Notes: generated from the letters alone by a model not told the origin. A stretch of DNA of 64,000 nt from Cotesia glomerata (GCF_020080835.1 NC_058162.1:21582144-21646143), one strand, 5' to 3'; counted from the first letter of the stretch, positions 45,388-54,994 are shown. Made by a program: numbers and translations.

Positions 45388-47306
45388 TGTAACGGGGTGG
45401 TTAGCCCGGTCCAATTGGTTACCCCTTTCCTCTTTTGAAAAGGGCGCCACTGGGATTTTATGCACGGTGTCCCAGAAACCGGGGTAGCATGAGAAGGAAA
45501 AGATTGGATCGTGAGAAGCTTGAGAGAGAGGGCTGTAAATTAATGCTGAGAAAGAATTATTAACAATAACAAAATTATAATTATTTATTCCAATTAAACA
45601 ATTTAAAATTAACAAATTTTCTTAACAATATTACCCTTAAAATTAACCTAATAATTACTAAATTGTGAGAACCTCTCACCTTCGCAGGCACTCGTCAAAA
45701 TCTTACAAACTAAATATCGTCTTCCTTTTAATCATAGACCATTACGCATCTAACTCTTTTTAATCATAGACCATTACGCATCTAACTCTTTTTAATTATA
45801 GACCATTACGCATCTAACTCTTTTTAATTATAGACCATTACGCATCTAACTCTTTTTAATCATAGACCATTACGCATTTAAACTCTTTATTTAATCATAG
45901 ACCATTACGCATCTATACTAAATGAACTCATTATTAACTGCGCCAACCTGACGGACTACCATATAATATCATAAATCACTAATTTCCATATAAAATCGTC
46001 CACCGACGCTAACTTAATTGTATAAAATTCTCTACTTTATTCATACATCTTAATTACCAATAAAACTGAATCTCAAAACTTCGCATTCTCCAAAATTACC
46101 AAAATTACGCCTAACAATTACTTAACACAAAATTCCGACCTTCGATTTTAATTCATTAAATTCATTAATACATCTTCTTAACTAAATTCATTTTCAACTT
46201 ACTTAACCAGATTTTCTACTAAAGTTATCAATCAATTTATTCTACTAAACCTACTGATTTATTTCATTTCTTCATCTCCACTAAATAATCTTTAACAAAA
46301 TTTACTACATAATTTTCTTAACAAGTTCAGTAATCATTTCCTAAATTCACTAAATTTCTCAATAAATACATTCGCTAAATTAACTAAATTAATTAAACTT
46401 AGCCCACCGGCCTAAATTTAATTTAACACAATTTCTTAAATCCAACTACTGTAATTCTAAAGCGTCTCAACAAAATTTACAACCATAGAACATTATAGAA
46501 TGACCTTCACTAACTTAATTACACATTTTCATTTCTTATTCAAACTTTGTCTTGAAAATTCTTAACTAAAATTAATTTATTATAGCCAACAGGCCTACTA
46601 ATAAATTCTCTACCAATAAATTAACAATTAATCAATTAAATTTAATTTTCAATATAAAAGTTCAGCGACAACACTAACTAATTGACCTTGACAATAAATA
46701 CTAAAGTACGAACTCGCTAATATAAAAACGACCGCTCGAGAAATTAAATTTAATTATTTCAGCCTCTTAATTAAATAAATAATCAAATCTGGTCTAAAAT
46801 AATCGAAAATACCTGGAGACTCAATTATTGTTTTATCCAACGACGACTGATACTCCGGTCCAACTTGACGGGCTCAGCTGCTTGGTGTCTTGTCGTCTCG
46901 AACCAGGATGCGGTCAGGGTTTTCTAATTCCAAAAATGCCCCGATAACTTCCTCTGCAGTTGCTCTTTATTCTCGACGTCCAAATTTGCACTCTATTGAC
47001 TTAAACTGATCTCAACAAGGTCACTGATTCACAAAGGCAAAAGGTCACTGGCTTCCAAAAGGGAAAAAAGCCTCGATGTCTCTCCTGTCGGCTCTTTTAT
47101 AACCCTCCAACTCCGGCTCCCGAACTTTCCTATTGTTATGCCCCGCTTTATTTTCCGGGGACCGTAGTGGGGACTTTCGATTAGCACGCCCGGTGACAAG
47201 TCGAAACTACTTGTCAAAAATCGAAAGGTAAGGGAAAGCCCTTACCTACCGTGCGTTAATTAAGTGGTCGATAATGACCCCGGGAAGTTCAATTTTCCCT
47301 GTTACA
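45388..47306 (-). mobile_element. Solo LTR (1919 bp) inside the helicase-endonuclease gene
   Basis: The plus strand begins TGTAACGG (45388) and ends TGTTACA (47306), with the duplication AATT at 45384-45387 and 47307-47310. The minus-strand orientation is inferred because its CCAGTGGCGCC-containing end matches the 3' end of the LTR at 24794-27480. No internal coding region remains, so the element recombined out and left one LTR. Removing it restores an open frame between helicase and endonuclease. Confidence 0.85.
45726..45916. repeat. Six tandem copies of a 32-bp unit within the solo LTR
   Basis: The unit contains AATCATAGACCATTACGCAT followed by CTAACTC and a T run. The copies are nearly identical except for TAATTA/TAATCA changes and a slightly altered last pair. 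The units are back to back without spacers. Confidence 0.9.
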
Positions 47307-47780
47307 AATTCAGTGATCAGTCCTTGCAATGTAGTAAGTTTGTTTAGAGATAATCTTTTAAATTCTTGCTGTAAACTTGAAACTGATGGATCTACTATTC
47401 TTCCATGATAAAATCTTAAATTATCCTGACTGTTACATCTAAACAACCTTTCAAGACTTGTTACTCGTGTTAAAGCTACGTAAAGTAATGAAATAGAATG
47501 ACTTTCACTATACTCATAGACCACCTCGTCATATGTACCTCCTTGAGACTTATGAATAGTCATAGCACATTCTGATATCAATGGAAAATGATTTCTTTTT
47601 CCCACAATGGTTTTATTATTATTGAGTGGTATACTTGAAGTTCGACGTACGATAGGTACTGCACGTCTATCGATATTATGTTCCGCAAGAAAGGCAGCGG
47701 CTTTTCTTCTAGCCACCATACCAGTGTTTTTATCTGGAAAAACGAGCCATATGCGAGTTACTTGATTTTCATCATTTTGT
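47307..47780 (-). pseudogene. C-terminal part of a PIF1-type (Helitron) helicase
   Basis: The minus-strand frame reads VTRIWLVFPDKNTG, then FPLISECAMTIHKSQGGTYD and LLYVALTRVTSLERLF. The HKSQG and YVALTR motifs are helicase motifs V and VI of PIF1-type enzymes. The open frame runs on to 47246 only because it reads into the solo LTR. Upstream it is cut at about 47781 by inserted DNA. Confidence 0.85.
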
Positions 47781-48411
47781 TAACACGCTTTTATTAGCTT
47801 CACTTGTATGTTTGTATGTAACTCTCTGAAGTTGGCTACTACAGCCAGAAAATTGCGCAGAAGCATCTAATCAGAACCCCATGTAACAGTGAAGCATTAA
47901 ATGAAATGATACGATTACGGAAAAGTCCATAAGACATTCGTCAATAAAGTCGCATCGTTAAGTCCCGCTGTCTACTCGTATCATATATATCTTTGAATAT
48001 GAGTTTTAAATCGTGTTGTAATTGTTAACACATCTGTACATATTAATACGATTAATATATAGCAAATCGAACTAACAAGCGATTAATAATTGTTATAAAA
48101 TAATGTGTGAAGTTTTGGAAAGATTGCAAAAAAATAACTAAGTCCTACAAAATGAATTGAAGGTGAAACATTCAACCAAAACTGTTGAAATTTTAGTAGA
48201 ACATGGTTGTGATATTAATTTTATTAGTTATAAAGGAGAAATGGGCCTTACCCTATTACATCAAATTTAACAACAACCAAAGAGAAATTATAAAGATATT
48301 CATTTCCGGAGGTGCTGATATCAATAGTAACGTTTGGATGTTGCTTAATATCTTTGTTATATTCTGAAAACTTTCAGAATATTTCTGGTGGCTATTAACT
48401 AAAAAGTAAAA
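47781..48411 (+). pseudogene. Inserted sequence with degraded ankyrin-repeat fragment
   Basis: The plus strand from about 48100 to 48350 reads ankyrin-like fragments in shifting frames: TVEILVEHGCDINF, then GLTLLHQI, then REIIKIFISGGADINSN. The spacing suits two consecutive ankyrin repeats with frameshifts and stops between them. It sits between the two halves of the helicase gene. It could be transposon cargo, a fragment of a host gene, or a relic of a bracovirus-type ankyrin gene. Nothing decides between these. Confidence 0.5.
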
Positions 48412-48819
48412 AATAAATATAGTTTAAAAAAACTAAAAAACACGCTTTCATATCATACAAACTAAAAAGTATAAAATAATTTTAAATACAGGCAAAAAAT
48501 AATGAACAAAAAATACTGATATAATTGTGAGAAAATTTCCAATATAGGCAAAGAATAATAAGAAAAATGTTATTGTGAAAAAAAGCGTGGGGTGCTCGAC
48601 TTATAAACTGTGGCACTGAGCGCCCCACGCTTTTTTTCACAATAACATTTATATAATTTCATTTTTCTTATTATTCTTTGTCTATATTGGAAATTTTCTC
48701 ACAATTATATCAGTATTTTTTGTTCCTTATTTTTTGCCTGTATTGAAAATTATTTTATACTTTTTAGTTTGTATGATATAAAAGCGTGTTTTTTAGTTTT
48801 TTTAAACTATATTTATTCT
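48412..48819. repeat. Large palindrome (about 190-bp arms) in the helicase gene
   Basis: The two arms are inverted copies, with AATAAATATAGTTTAAAAAA at the left edge and its complement at the right. They meet around AAAGCGTGGGG and CCCCACGCTTT near 48582-48632, leaving a loop of about 30 bp. It is a foldback element or an inverted duplication. Confidence 0.8.
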
Positions 48820-49806
48820 ATATGAACCAGCTTTCCAACGGCGCCGTTAGCTAAACCGTCTACCACGTCTATGTTAGTTGTAATAATATAAGGTTTTCCA
48901 ATAACAAAAATGATTTCGTATGGCAAACCTCCAGTATCAATCACTGACAACTTGTGTAATTTTTGTCTCATGTTTGTTTCTTGCTCATGATTAGTACAAC
49001 CAGATATAATGTCCATTGCAATTGAATCTATTGTATTTTCAGTTTGTAAAGCTAGTACGTTATATGCGTTAACTGATGCATTATCATGAAATAATCGTCC
49101 ACCACTTGGACACAGGCGCAAGGCTTCTTCCTTCGTAAAAAATCTAGACTCGATAACGGCTAATTCATCATCATTTAAAATAATACCACTGCCAATTTTT
49201 GTGAGAATAGAAGAAAACATTTCGTTATCTTGACGCATTATTTGAGTTAATTAGAAACGTAGAATTTTAATCCTCGCCAAAGTAAGGGTCCAATCATCCG
49301 TTGTTTAGACTGCTTATAGATTGGAGTTGCACGGACTGGAGGTAATTGTCGCAAATTTTCAATAAAAATAATGTCTAGACCACCAAAATTTTCATCAAAA
49401 TTTCCGGTTATTTGCTTTAGTCTTGCGTCTATTTGGTTCAAGAGCTCGGCACCAATCATACTGATTTCGTCAATTATTAAAACTTTGACATATTTAAATA
49501 AGCATCGATATTGTTGTGCTGTTTCTATTGACAACGGAATTAGTTTTGACAATGATATTTTCAATGCAGTATGAACAGTAGTTCCGTTAATAGCTACTGC
49601 AGCTTTACCAGTCGAAGCACACGTAATGCTGGCACACATCCAGCTGGCCCAGTAAAAAATAATTGTAAAGGTGATCTCTCTGCAGATAAATTGTGATGAA
49701 TGACGTGTAGCAGCAAATCTTTCTGTTTTTCATTAGCGCTTCTCATGGGTTCGCAAAAACGATCATTACTCATGATATTTTCTCTTCTTTTGGATATTGC
49801 TCCCAA
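48820..49806 (-). pseudogene. N-terminal part of a PIF1-type (Helitron) helicase, broken
   Basis: Minus-strand pieces read in order: NEKQKDLLLHVIHHNLSAER, LQLFFTGPAGC (Walker A cut short, with GKT lost by a deletion), CASTGKAAVAINGTTVHTAL, VLIIDEISMIGAELLNQID (Walker B, DEIS), LRQLPPV (where the expected GD before LRQ reads EN), and after a stop near 49250, EMFSSILTKIGSG and GLANGAVGKLV. The order matches PIF1 helicases of Helitrons. At least one deletion, stops and a frameshift make it non-functional. Confidence 0.85.
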
Positions 49807-50730
49807 GTTTTTAAGCGTAGCTATACGTAAATCTATTCTCTAATATACGTAATTTATTCTCTAAGCAATTGTTTTAATGCATTAATTTCAATAAGAATGA
49901 AATTAAAATTAATAATTAATTTAAAAACATTATATGTGATGAAATTTATGTGAATTTTAATCTACCAAGAGAGTAGATTTTACATTTACTGGCGCTCAAA
50001 ACACACCAAATACACGCGTGCTTAATGCACAGATAAATGCATACTTTAATTATAAAAATTCAATTAACTTACTGATGACTTGATAGTGTGTCATAGTGTG
50101 ATTTTGCTTTCTTTGCAGGAGGCTGATCACTTTCAATCTCTAAATTATCACGGTCAGACATTTTATTATCAGAAAAATAATTTGTTTTCAAGTAAAACAC
50201 AGGTTATGTGTACTGTAGTAAACAACACTGTATACACTACGGAGTATACACTAAAGGTATCCGAGCTCAGTGTAGCGAGAGAGATGGCTTAACGCCGGAT
50301 CGAGTGGGAGAGAATCGCACAGTCGATTGCTCATGGCGACGCGTCGCCACACCGTACACACTACTGCATATAGACTGTATATATGTACCATCATATAGCG
50401 TGGCGACGCGTCGCCACGGCATGCGTCGCCACGCCAGAAATCGGTTTTACGTGCGGCTATAGATGTTTCACATCAAAAAGAAAAAACATTTTTTACCATA
50501 TATTTATTAATATTTCAAAAGCATACATTGTAATTTTTTTTAATAATCATTACATTAATCTGTTTTTAATTTCATTCGAAAAATTGAAAATTTTCCAGTG
50601 ATTAAATTATAAAATTAATTTTTTTTTAAATATGTTATTTTAGATTGTAATTATCAATTGTATTTAGAAATTTATCGATTCGATTTTTAAAAAGTTGAAA
50701 TTATTGAAAGAAACCTAGAACATTCTTGAG
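49807..50730. other. Intergenic stretch before the recombinase gene
   Basis: No convincing gene was found. The left part is AT-rich and may be the remaining 5' region of the helicase element. From about 50230 to 50460 the sequence becomes GC-richer and carries direct and inverted repeats (GTATACACTACGGAGTATAC and the GCGACGCGTCGC palindromes). From 50470 to the ATG at 50731 it is AT-rich. Confidence 0.5.
50334..50435. promoter_or_regulatory. Two perfect GC-rich palindromes and a half-site
   Basis: TGGCGACGCGTCGCCA occurs at 50334-50349 and again at 50401-50416, where the palindrome extends to 20 bp (CGTGGCGACGCGTCGCCACG, 50399-50418). A half copy GCGTCGCCACGCC follows at 50423-50435. They stand out in very AT-rich DNA, about 300-400 bp before the recombinase ATG. 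They may be protein binding sites or the ends of a small mobile repeat. Confidence 0.5.
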
Positions 50731-51723
50731 ATGGAAGTCAAAGAAAAGAAAAAAAAGGTTGATTCTAAGTCTGAAGAAATCCCCGATTTAAGTTTGTTCC
50801 CACTAAAAAAACGTCAAGTTGCAGAGAAATATGAAAGGGAAAATGACAAATACAAAGAATTTTACAAATATACACTGGACGAACGGTTAGAATTATCGAA
50901 AGTGAACGATAAAATAAAACATATAATTCGTAATGTTTTGAAATTGCCGTCGGTTGAAAATAATGACAAGCGCGCTGAATTCTTTATCGCTGAGATGTAT
51001 AAACGACGTATGCGATCTAGTACAATAATGCGGTACTACAATCAACTTAAGCGTGTAAGATTTTTTGAGAAATCTGCAATAAAACCAAATCAGCGGGTTT
51101 TCGACTCTCAAAAGCCACCACAAGAACGTGTGCCATCTAGCAGCAATATCTCGAAAATGTTACAGTGGTGTAACGACAAAAAACATGAAAACAAACGAGC
51201 ATATGTGATATTATTCGCTTATTACTCGGGCTTGCGGTCAGCTGAAATTTGTAAGCTATCGGTTCAAAATTTGGACGAACTGGACAAGCGATCTCCAGTT
51301 TTACAACTTAAATGTAAGACATCAGAATGTTGGTCAGTGCCATGGAACGCTGTGTTGGAAGAATTTGTCAATGAATTGGTAGAGGTTTATGCTGATAAAT
51401 TAAAAAACTATAGAAAAACGGGTGTAAGTGAAAGTTTATTCGATATGTCACCCCGCGTGTTATCAAACACAATTCGTAGTTTTTACATGACCGCTGTTGG
51501 TGAAGTTCCACCAGATGGCTTTGGCGTCCACGTCATGCGATATATAATTGGAACGAAACTCGCGCAGGAAAATGATTTGGCTGCTGCACAGTATTTTCTG
51601 GGGCACGGAGATATACAAACAACCAAGCGATATGTACGCTATGATTTGCAACAATTGAATAAAAAATTGGAAAAAGTTATAGAAACAGATGAGTTTTATA
51701 AAAGTTTATTAGCGCTTCTTTGA
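50731..51723 (+). CDS. Tyrosine recombinase (integrase), 330 aa, nudivirus-like
   Basis: The enzyme cuts and rejoins DNA at specific sites through a covalent tyrosine intermediate. The frame starts ATG 50731 with a Lys-rich N-terminus. Residues about 50-125 form the helical core-binding domain and 135-330 the catalytic domain. The full catalytic set is visible: Arg169 in SGLRSAE, a Lys in LQLKCKTSE (194 or 196), His267 and Arg270 in HVMR, His292 in FLGHGD and the nucleophile Tyr301 in TTKRYV, nine residues after His292. The frame is intact and intronless. Nudiviruses and bracovirus-bearing wasps carry integrase genes of this type related to vlf-1, which fits the surrounding virus-like genes. 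A Crypton or other transposon recombinase is the alternative. I saw no terminal repeats around it. Confidence 0.85.
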   Translation: MEVKEKKKKVDSKSEEIPDLSLFPLKKRQVAEKYERENDKYKEFYKYTLDERLELSKVNDKIKHIIRNVLKLPSVENNDKRAEFFIAEMYKRRMRSSTIMRYYNQLKRVRFFEKSAIKPNQRVFDSQKPPQERVPSSSNISKMLQWCNDKKHENKRAYVILFAYYSGLRSAEICKLSVQNLDELDKRSPVLQLKCKTSECWSVPWNAVLEEFVNELVEVYADKLKNYRKTGVSESLFDMSPRVLSNTIRSFYMTAVGEVPPDGFGVHVMRYIIGTKLAQENDLAAAQYFLGHGDIQTTKRYVRYDLQQLNKKLEKVIETDEFYKSLLALL

Positions 51724-52390
51724 TATTGATTAATTTTATGTGATAAATTAATATTTTTTTTAAAGATTGCTTATTGATCTGATCTATAAAATTGTAGTAT
51801 ATCAATGATTGATATTGATACATCAATTTTTTCTGTTTTCTGCGTATAATCTTTTAAAATAGGCAGTAACTTTGAGTAAAAAATTACTAGCTTGTTTCAA
51901 GAAAGCCTCGAATATTTTTTAGGAATATTGTGAATTGAAATTTTTGTTGTTCACAAAATTTATTTGTTATTTCAAATTATGATAGTAGTTTTAGAACGAA
52001 GAATATAAGACTCTTAAAAGAAAACGAATTTAATGTTCGTTATTCAGCATTATTTTTGAATGAAGAATTTTCATGTATCGCTTGTTATAGTAATATCGTG
52101 TTAAATAATTGTTACCGTTGATCAACCAAGATCAACCGTTGTCTTCCAAATTAATTTCTTGAATCAAGATAGTTATTTTCATCAGTGTATTAATGAGATG
52201 GATTTTTTTGATAAAAGTATAGGTACCACGTTTTTATAACTTTGTAGCAGTTGATACTATCAACATCAATAAGAATTCTATGCATATTATAAAATTAATA
52301 AAAAGCTTTGCAGTAATCATTTTAATCTTAATACAAAGTTCTACAAACATACTCGTTGATTCAGAAAAAAATTTTTTTTAGTTTAAATTC
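51724..52390. other. Intergenic stretch, nothing clear
   Basis: It is AT-rich with a fragment of the ATTCTTGAATCAAGA-type repeat (about 52130-52190). No coding frame or terminal repeat is supported. Confidence 0.4.
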
Positions 52391-52420
52391 TTTATTATAG
52401 AAGGTAATCGTTGGTATAAA
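52391..52420 (+). promoter_or_regulatory. Conserved promoter block, copy 1
   Basis: A 30-bp block containing TTTATTATAGAAG, AATCGTTG and TATAAA starts 65 bp before the ATG at 52456. It recurs with three differences before the paralogue (53871-53900). The TATAAA end suggests a TATA box. Confidence 0.55.
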
Positions 52421-52455
52421 AAAAAAAAAAAACTATATTATTAAACAAGCTTAAA

Positions 52456-53244
52456 ATGGCAAGTTCTGATGATGACATGAAACAACTTGATTATACAAAT
52501 AAAATAAAAACAATACAAAATTTAATCCATCAAATCTCGACTAAAATAAGAAATTTATGTGATGACGATTTGAACGTTAAATATATATCATATTTAGAAA
52601 ATTTAGCGAATGATAATGCGTTCCTCATGAAAAAAGATCAGTTTAGAAAAGTAGAGAGCGGAATTAAAAAATTACAGAACCAACTAAAGAGCTTTCGTAC
52701 AACAGTACATAATGATTGCACTGATTTAATGATGATAGCCTTTAAAATAGATTTGGCAAAGCGTGAATTTGATAATTTACAGAAAGATTATCAAGAACTG
52801 AAAAGAGATTTACAGGGAACTCCTACAGACCAAAATGATAATATCCGTGAATCTTTTAAAAGCGGGCAATATTTAAGTAAGTTGATTCAAATGCATGCCA
52901 AAGCACAGAAAATAATAAATTCTTACAACGATTGGGTAAACGAATACAACATATTCATCTCTAACTTCAATCAATTTATAAGTGAATTCAATCGCGGATA
53001 TATTATTTATACATCGCCGGTTACCGAAAAATATTACTCAATATTATTGACCGATATTGTAAAAGAAATTATGGCAATAATAACCCCGAACGCCGAAAAC
53101 GTCGATGCTCTTGAGATGAAACGTAAAGAAATATTTAGAATGTTTGAAATGAAATATGATAATGATTTAGCTCGTTTAATTAATGATTCAGCATTAGACG
53201 AAATAACGGGATTAGTGGAAATAAGTAATAACAGAGGTGTATAA
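52456..53244 (+). CDS. Coiled-coil protein of 262 aa, first of a tandem pair
   Basis: The frame starts MASSDDDMKQLDYTNKIKTI. Nearly the whole protein is helical and charged with heptad-like spacing (QKDYQELKRDLQGTP, NIFISNFNQFISEFNRGYII). It ends in a conserved block (ENVDALEMKRKEIFRMFEMK, later LDEITGLVEIS). There is no signal peptide or membrane segment. Over about 248 residues it matches the downstream paralogue at more than 80%, and the last 40-odd residues before the tail are identical. The function is unknown; a structural or particle-associated protein is plausible given the recombinase upstream. Multi-copy families are known among bracovirus particle genes, but I cannot name this one. 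Confidence 0.78.
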   Translation: MASSDDDMKQLDYTNKIKTIQNLIHQISTKIRNLCDDDLNVKYISYLENLANDNAFLMKKDQFRKVESGIKKLQNQLKSFRTTVHNDCTDLMMIAFKIDLAKREFDNLQKDYQELKRDLQGTPTDQNDNIRESFKSGQYLSKLIQMHAKAQKIINSYNDWVNEYNIFISNFNQFISEFNRGYIIYTSPVTEKYYSILLTDIVKEIMAIITPNAENVDALEMKRKEIFRMFEMKYDNDLARLINDSALDEITGLVEISNNRGV

Positions 53245-53870
53245 TTGATAGTAAATACATTTTATACTTTTTAAAAAAAAATTCTGAATACTTTATATTT
53301 TTTAGAAGTGACAGAATGGTAATTGAGCTTAATATATTCAGTATAATGAATATTTATGGTTTGCTCAAAAATAGTCGAGATTGGAAATTTTTTTCTATTT
53401 TCTTCGTCTTCAAACGTAGTTATCAAAAATAACATGAGAAATTTGTTCAATACTGTGCATTTTCATGATATCGATTGCAAAATTTTGAAAGAAAAGAAAT
53501 GTCTCATTACAAATTGTTCATATATACACTGTTACATAGAGTGCGTACTTCTCGGGTAAAAAACATTATGTAGAATTATGGATGATTTATATGCAATTTT
53601 ATAATATTATATAACTTTTATTTTTATTCAGGTTTTCAATCCCATTTGAATACTTATCAATTAGGGTATCTTCTACTGATGTTCTTATATATAACTATGA
53701 TTTGTAATTTTACCACAAGGGTCTACCAACGTACTAGTGATCTAGGAAAAAATCATGTTAATTTTTAATGGATGCATAGTTAAAAAGTTTGTAAAAATCG
53801 ATACAAATTCAACATTTGGTTTTACTTTTTGACGCAAAAAAAAAAAAAAGATTTTTTTTAAGTGAAATTA
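53245..53870. other. Spacer between the tandem paralogues
   Basis: The first 110 bp after the stop are similar to the sequence after the second gene (TTGATAGTAAATAC, then TTTTAGAAGTGA and AATTGAGCTTAATAT), so the 3' flank was duplicated with the gene. The remainder is AT-rich with no gene. Confidence 0.6.
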
Positions 53871-53900
53871 TTTATTATAGAAGACAATCGTTGATATAAA
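53871..53900 (+). promoter_or_regulatory. Conserved promoter block, copy 2
   Basis: Matches 52391-52420 at 27 of 30 positions, including TTTATTATAGAAG and the TATAAA end. It lies 53 bp before the ATG at 53924. Conservation of this short block in a poorly conserved spacer suggests it directs transcription of both genes. Confidence 0.55.
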
Positions 53901-53923
53901 AAGAATATTGAAACAAACTTAAA

Positions 53924-54994
53924 ATGTCGAATCTTGTTCAGCCTGATTCAGACGTGGATTCTGAATTTGATGAGTATGACTACGTGCCTCAGCAAGTTTC
54001 TCAAAATGCTCCACAACAAATTTATGATGAAGTACCACCAGAACACATTTATGATGAAGTACCACCAGAACACATTTATGATGAAGTACCACCACAACCC
54101 GTCTATGATGAAGTGCCACCAGAAGTCTATGAAAATGCTCCCCCACATGTCAATGAAGATGATTTACAACAACCCGATGAAGAAATGATACAACAACCCG
54201 ATGAAGAAATGATACAACAACCTAATAGAGAAGAATCAAGTGAAATTAATAAAATAAATTCAATACAAAATTTAATCTATCAAATCACGACTAGAGTTAA
54301 AAAATTGTGTGACGACGAATTAAATGATAAATATATATCATATTTAGAAAATTTAATGAATAATAATGCATTACTTATGAAAAAAGATCAGTTTAAAAAA
54401 GTAGAGAGTGGAATTAAAAAATTAAAGAAACAAATAAAAAGCTTTCGTTCAACATTAGTAAATGATTGCACTGATTTAATGATGATAGCCACTGAAATAG
54501 ATTTGATAAAGCGTCGATTTGATGATTTACAGAAAGATTATCAGCAACTAAAAAAAGATTTACAGGGAACTCCTGCAGACCAAAATGATCATATCAGTGA
54601 ATCTTTTAAAAGCGGGCAATATTTGAGTATGTTGATTCAAATGCATGCCAAAGCCCAGAAAGTAATAAATTCTCACAATGATCGGATTAACGAATACAAC
54701 ATATTCATCTCTAACTTCAATCAATTTATAAGTGAATTCAATCGCGGATATATTATTTATACATCGCCGGTTACCGGAAAATATTACTCAATATTATTGA
54801 ACGATATTGTAAAAGAAATTCTAACAATAATAAGTCCGAACGCCGAAAACGTCGATGCTCTTGAGATGAAACGTAAAGAAATATTTAGAATGTTTGAAAT
54901 GAAATATGATAATGATTTAGCTCGTTTAATTAATGATTCAGCATTAGACGAAATAACGGGATTAGTGGAAATAAGTGATAGTCGGGGTGTATAA
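53924..54994 (+). CDS. Coiled-coil protein of 356 aa with N-terminal repeats, second of the pair
   Basis: The C-terminal 250 residues match the upstream paralogue. The first about 100 residues are an added acidic, Pro/Gln-rich region: four copies of a nine-residue unit (IYDEVPPEH, the last diverged to VYDEVPPEV) at about residues 35-70, then two and a half copies of an eight-residue unit (EMIQQPDE). The repeat units are in-frame at the DNA level and nearly identical, so they expanded recently. Repeated Tyr-Asp-Glu-Val motifs resemble phosphotyrosine-type docking motifs, which is speculation. The frame is intact, starts ATG 53924 and shares promoter and 3' flank with its neighbour. Confidence 0.78.
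   Translation: MSNLVQPDSDVDSEFDEYDYVPQQVSQNAPQQIYDEVPPEHIYDEVPPEHIYDEVPPQPVYDEVPPEVYENAPPHVNEDDLQQPDEEMIQQPDEEMIQQPNREESSEINKINSIQNLIYQITTRVKKLCDDELNDKYISYLENLMNNNALLMKKDQFKKVESGIKKLKKQIKSFRSTLVNDCTDLMMIATEIDLIKRRFDDLQKDYQQLKKDLQGTPADQNDHISESFKSGQYLSMLIQMHAKAQKVINSHNDRINEYNIFISNFNQFISEFNRGYIIYTSPVTGKYYSILLNDIVKEILTIISPNAENVDALEMKRKEIFRMFEMKYDNDLARLINDSALDEITGLVEISDSRGV
54034..54225 (+). repeat. In-frame coding minisatellite (27-bp then 24-bp units)
   Basis: 27-bp units containing CATTTATGATGAAGTACCAC encode the IYDEVPPEH repeat. They are followed by 24-bp units (CAACAACCCGATGAAGAAAT plus four bases) encoding EMIQQPDE. Unit lengths are multiples of three, so copy-number change keeps the frame. 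Confidence 0.9.

Noticed and set aside
45726..45916. Six regular 32-bp direct repeats, CRISPR-like at first sight
   Set aside because: The units are back to back without spacers and lie inside a solo LTR of a eukaryotic retrotransposon.
49371..49574. Plus-strand frame of 67 residues
   Set aside because: Antisense to the helicase Walker B region.
53919..54148. Minus-strand frames with LHHKCVLVVLHHK-type repeats
   Set aside because: They are the reverse reading of the YDEVPP coding repeat of the gene at 53924.
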